Source: Candidatus Thorarchaeota archaeon (GTDB taxonomy: Archaea; Asgardarchaeota; Thorarchaeia; Thorarchaeales; Thorarchaeaceae). Taken from it: 42,772 nucleotides of DNA. Each line of letters begins with the position of its first letter. The first letter of the stretch is position 1. The notes under the pieces were generated by a model, which saw only the letters and a program-made list of their open reading frames with translations, was not told where the DNA came from and made no database searches. The translations under genes were made by a program, and so were the position numbers. The stretch covers positions 1 to 42,772 of the forward strand of contig JAEORX010000007.1 in NCBI GenBank assembly GCA_016840685.1. The letters run 5' to 3'. Positions 41,557 through 42,772 of this stretch are shown here, one piece after another.

Positions 41557-42772
41557 ATCTGTATTCCTCCTCTGTCAGGCGTTGATAATGTATTGGTTCT
41601 GATTCCTTCACTGGACCTTTAAACACGACAGCGACAACGCCTCTAGTGCCAAATGTGTGCTTAATAACACCCACGACTCCATTTGTGGTGAGGACTGCTT
41701 TGCCAATCATCCGCTCTGCAATGTCCTTGGTCGATGCGATTCCTTCCACAAGGACATCATGGTCTCGAATCCGTTGTACCTTTCCAGTCCGCCTTCGAGG
41801 TCGTGAGAGGACTATCCTATCAGGAATATCAATGACCATACCTGATCCAACGATTCTCATCTGTGTAGGTGATAGGTCAGTGCGAAGCAGGAGCACCCTG
41901 CTGCCTCTTGCAAGCGCTATGGGTTTCTGAAGCAGTAAGGCTGCTTGAAACACCTCAGTGTCTACTTCTTCTTGAACGACTCTTGCATCATCAATCTCCT
42001 TGAAGGGCACAATTTGACCTGTGACCAACGGCATTCCTGCTGATACACTCACGGTCATCCTTTTCGTGATTCTACCCCGATATAGTGGATTGATACTCAA
42101 TTGGGAAATGAATCCTAGAGCAGAAGACATACTTCCAGGTGTGCATAGATAGTCACCCCTAGTCACCTCGGTGTCGTCAATCTCCGGTACATTAACACCG
42201 ACTCTATCACCGGCCATGGCGGTTTCTCTCGACTCACCAAATGTCTGTATTGACCGGACCCTACTCTTCTTGCCAAGGGGTGCAACCTCCACCAAGTCGC
42301 CGATTCTCATCTTGCCCTTCTGGATAGTGCCTGTGACAACAGTGCCATGCCCCTTTATGGGGAATGCATGATCAATTGGGATGGTCAAAGGACCATCTGT
42401 ATCTCGTGTTCGTGGTGTCAAAATATGTAGAAGTGCAGCCCTAAGTTCTTGAATGCCTTCACCTTTCGTCACAGAAACTCGAACAAACTCAGCATCAGAA
42501 AATGGACCATCTCTAAGAATTTCTCGCATCCTCTCTTCCACGCTAGTAAGCATAGCCTCTGACACAAGATCAATCTTTGTCAGAGCAACCAGTATGCACT
42601 TCACACCCATGGACTGCAGGACAACAAGATGCTCACCAGTCTGTATCTTGGGACCCTCATCCGCAGCTACAACTAGAATTGCTGCATCGATGATGTTAGA
42701 GCCAGCAACAACACTGCGAATGAGATCTGCATGACCAGGGGCATCAACCAGAGTGACTAGGTACTTATCAAG
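41543..42772 (-). CDS. selB: Selenocysteine-specific elongation factor SelB, cut by the right edge
   Basis: The frame is open to the edge, giving about 409 residues; the first residues with the G1 P-loop lie outside. Visible are G3 (VDAPGHADLIRSVVAGS), the G4 region (ALTKIDL) and a switch-linked VVAADEGPKIQTGEH. The EF-Tu-like domain II follows (IPIDHAFPIKGHGTVVTGTI, typical of SelB), then domain III and an archaeal domain IV ending RLTEEEYRFGQR. The KGHGTVVTGT text separates SelB from EF-1A. It brings Sec-tRNA to UGA codons on the ribosome. It is the first gene seen of the selB-spcS-unknown-tRNA group. Confidence 0.93.
   Translation of the reverse strand, partial: LDKYLVTLVDAPGHADLIRSVVAGSNIIDAAILVVAADEGPKIQTGEHLVVLQSMGVKCILVALTKIDLVSEAMLTSVEERMREILRDGPFSDAEFVRVSVTKGEGIQELRAALLHILTPRTRDTDGPLTIPIDHAFPIKGHGTVVTGTIQKGKMRIGDLVEVAPLGKKSRVRSIQTFGESRETAMAGDRVGVNVPEIDDTEVTRGDYLCTPGSMSSALGFISQLSINPLYRGRITKRMTVSVSAGMPLVTGQIVPFKEIDDARVVQEEVDTEVFQAALLLQKPIALARGSRVLLLRTDLSPTQMRIVGSGMVIDIPDRIVLSRPRRRTGKVQRIRDHDVLVEGIASTKDIAERMIGKAVLTTNGVVGVIKHTFGTRGVVAVVFKGPVKESEPIHYQRLTEEEYRFGQR

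Overview
The window looks like chromosomal DNA of an archaeon, most likely an Asgard archaeon (Thorarchaeia-like, moderate confidence). It carries an archaeal TFB, an archaeal-type leucyl-tRNA synthetase, MvhD/MvhG hydrogenase subunits, TATA-like boxes placed for leaderless transcripts, and the PSTK plus SepSecS route to selenocysteine. Among archaea, selenocysteine machinery is known mainly from some methanogens and from Asgard lineages. Tungsten-type aldehyde oxidoreductases and the absence of any methanogenesis gene point to the latter. No insertion sequence, prophage, rRNA or CRISPR array was seen.

Layout. Bases 1-781 hold the start of a secreted SBBP-type lipoprotein that runs off the left edge. 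Bases 854-4200 (minus strand) form a probable operon: carbamoyltransferase-like protein, COG1313 radical SAM protein, HypC and a nucleotidyltransferase. Divergent to it, 4295-8460 (plus) encode PurB, an unknown protein and an ABC exporter pair. An MTA/SAH-deaminase-like amidohydrolase with a probable CTG start (8457-9851) and a PAS histidine kinase (9917-11716) follow on the minus strand. Bases 11893-14309 encode a ferredoxin and a tungsten aldehyde:ferredoxin oxidoreductase (AOR). Two tandem ClC-CBS chloride transport proteins (14413-18100) and a PreA/dihydroorotate-dehydrogenase-like iron-sulfur protein (18155-19249) come next. An M24 peptidase and a PfkB kinase lie on the minus strand.

Bases 21496-26078 form a tight plus-strand operon: MoaD, an allantoinase/hydantoinase-like amidohydrolase, a ferredoxin, a second AOR and an ATC-hydrolase-like protein. 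The second AOR and its ferredoxin each lack one cluster cysteine (Asp and His instead). This looks like a ring-opening plus tungsten-redox pathway whose substrate is not apparent. mvhD-mvhG follow, without mvhA.

Bases 27903-37393 are a mixed stretch: a membrane histidine kinase, a DUF998 protein, leuS, a methyltransferase-like protein, an AstE-like protein that has lost its zinc ligands, an isoprenylcysteine-methyltransferase-like protein, and two NTF2-like genes of which the first is split by an amber codon. A TFB follows.

The right end (38632-42772) is a compact selenocysteine locus: PSTK, tRNA-Sec(UCA), an unknown 217-residue protein, SepSecS and SelB (cut by the right edge). The unknown protein between tRNA-Sec and SepSecS is the best candidate here for an undescribed component of a known system.
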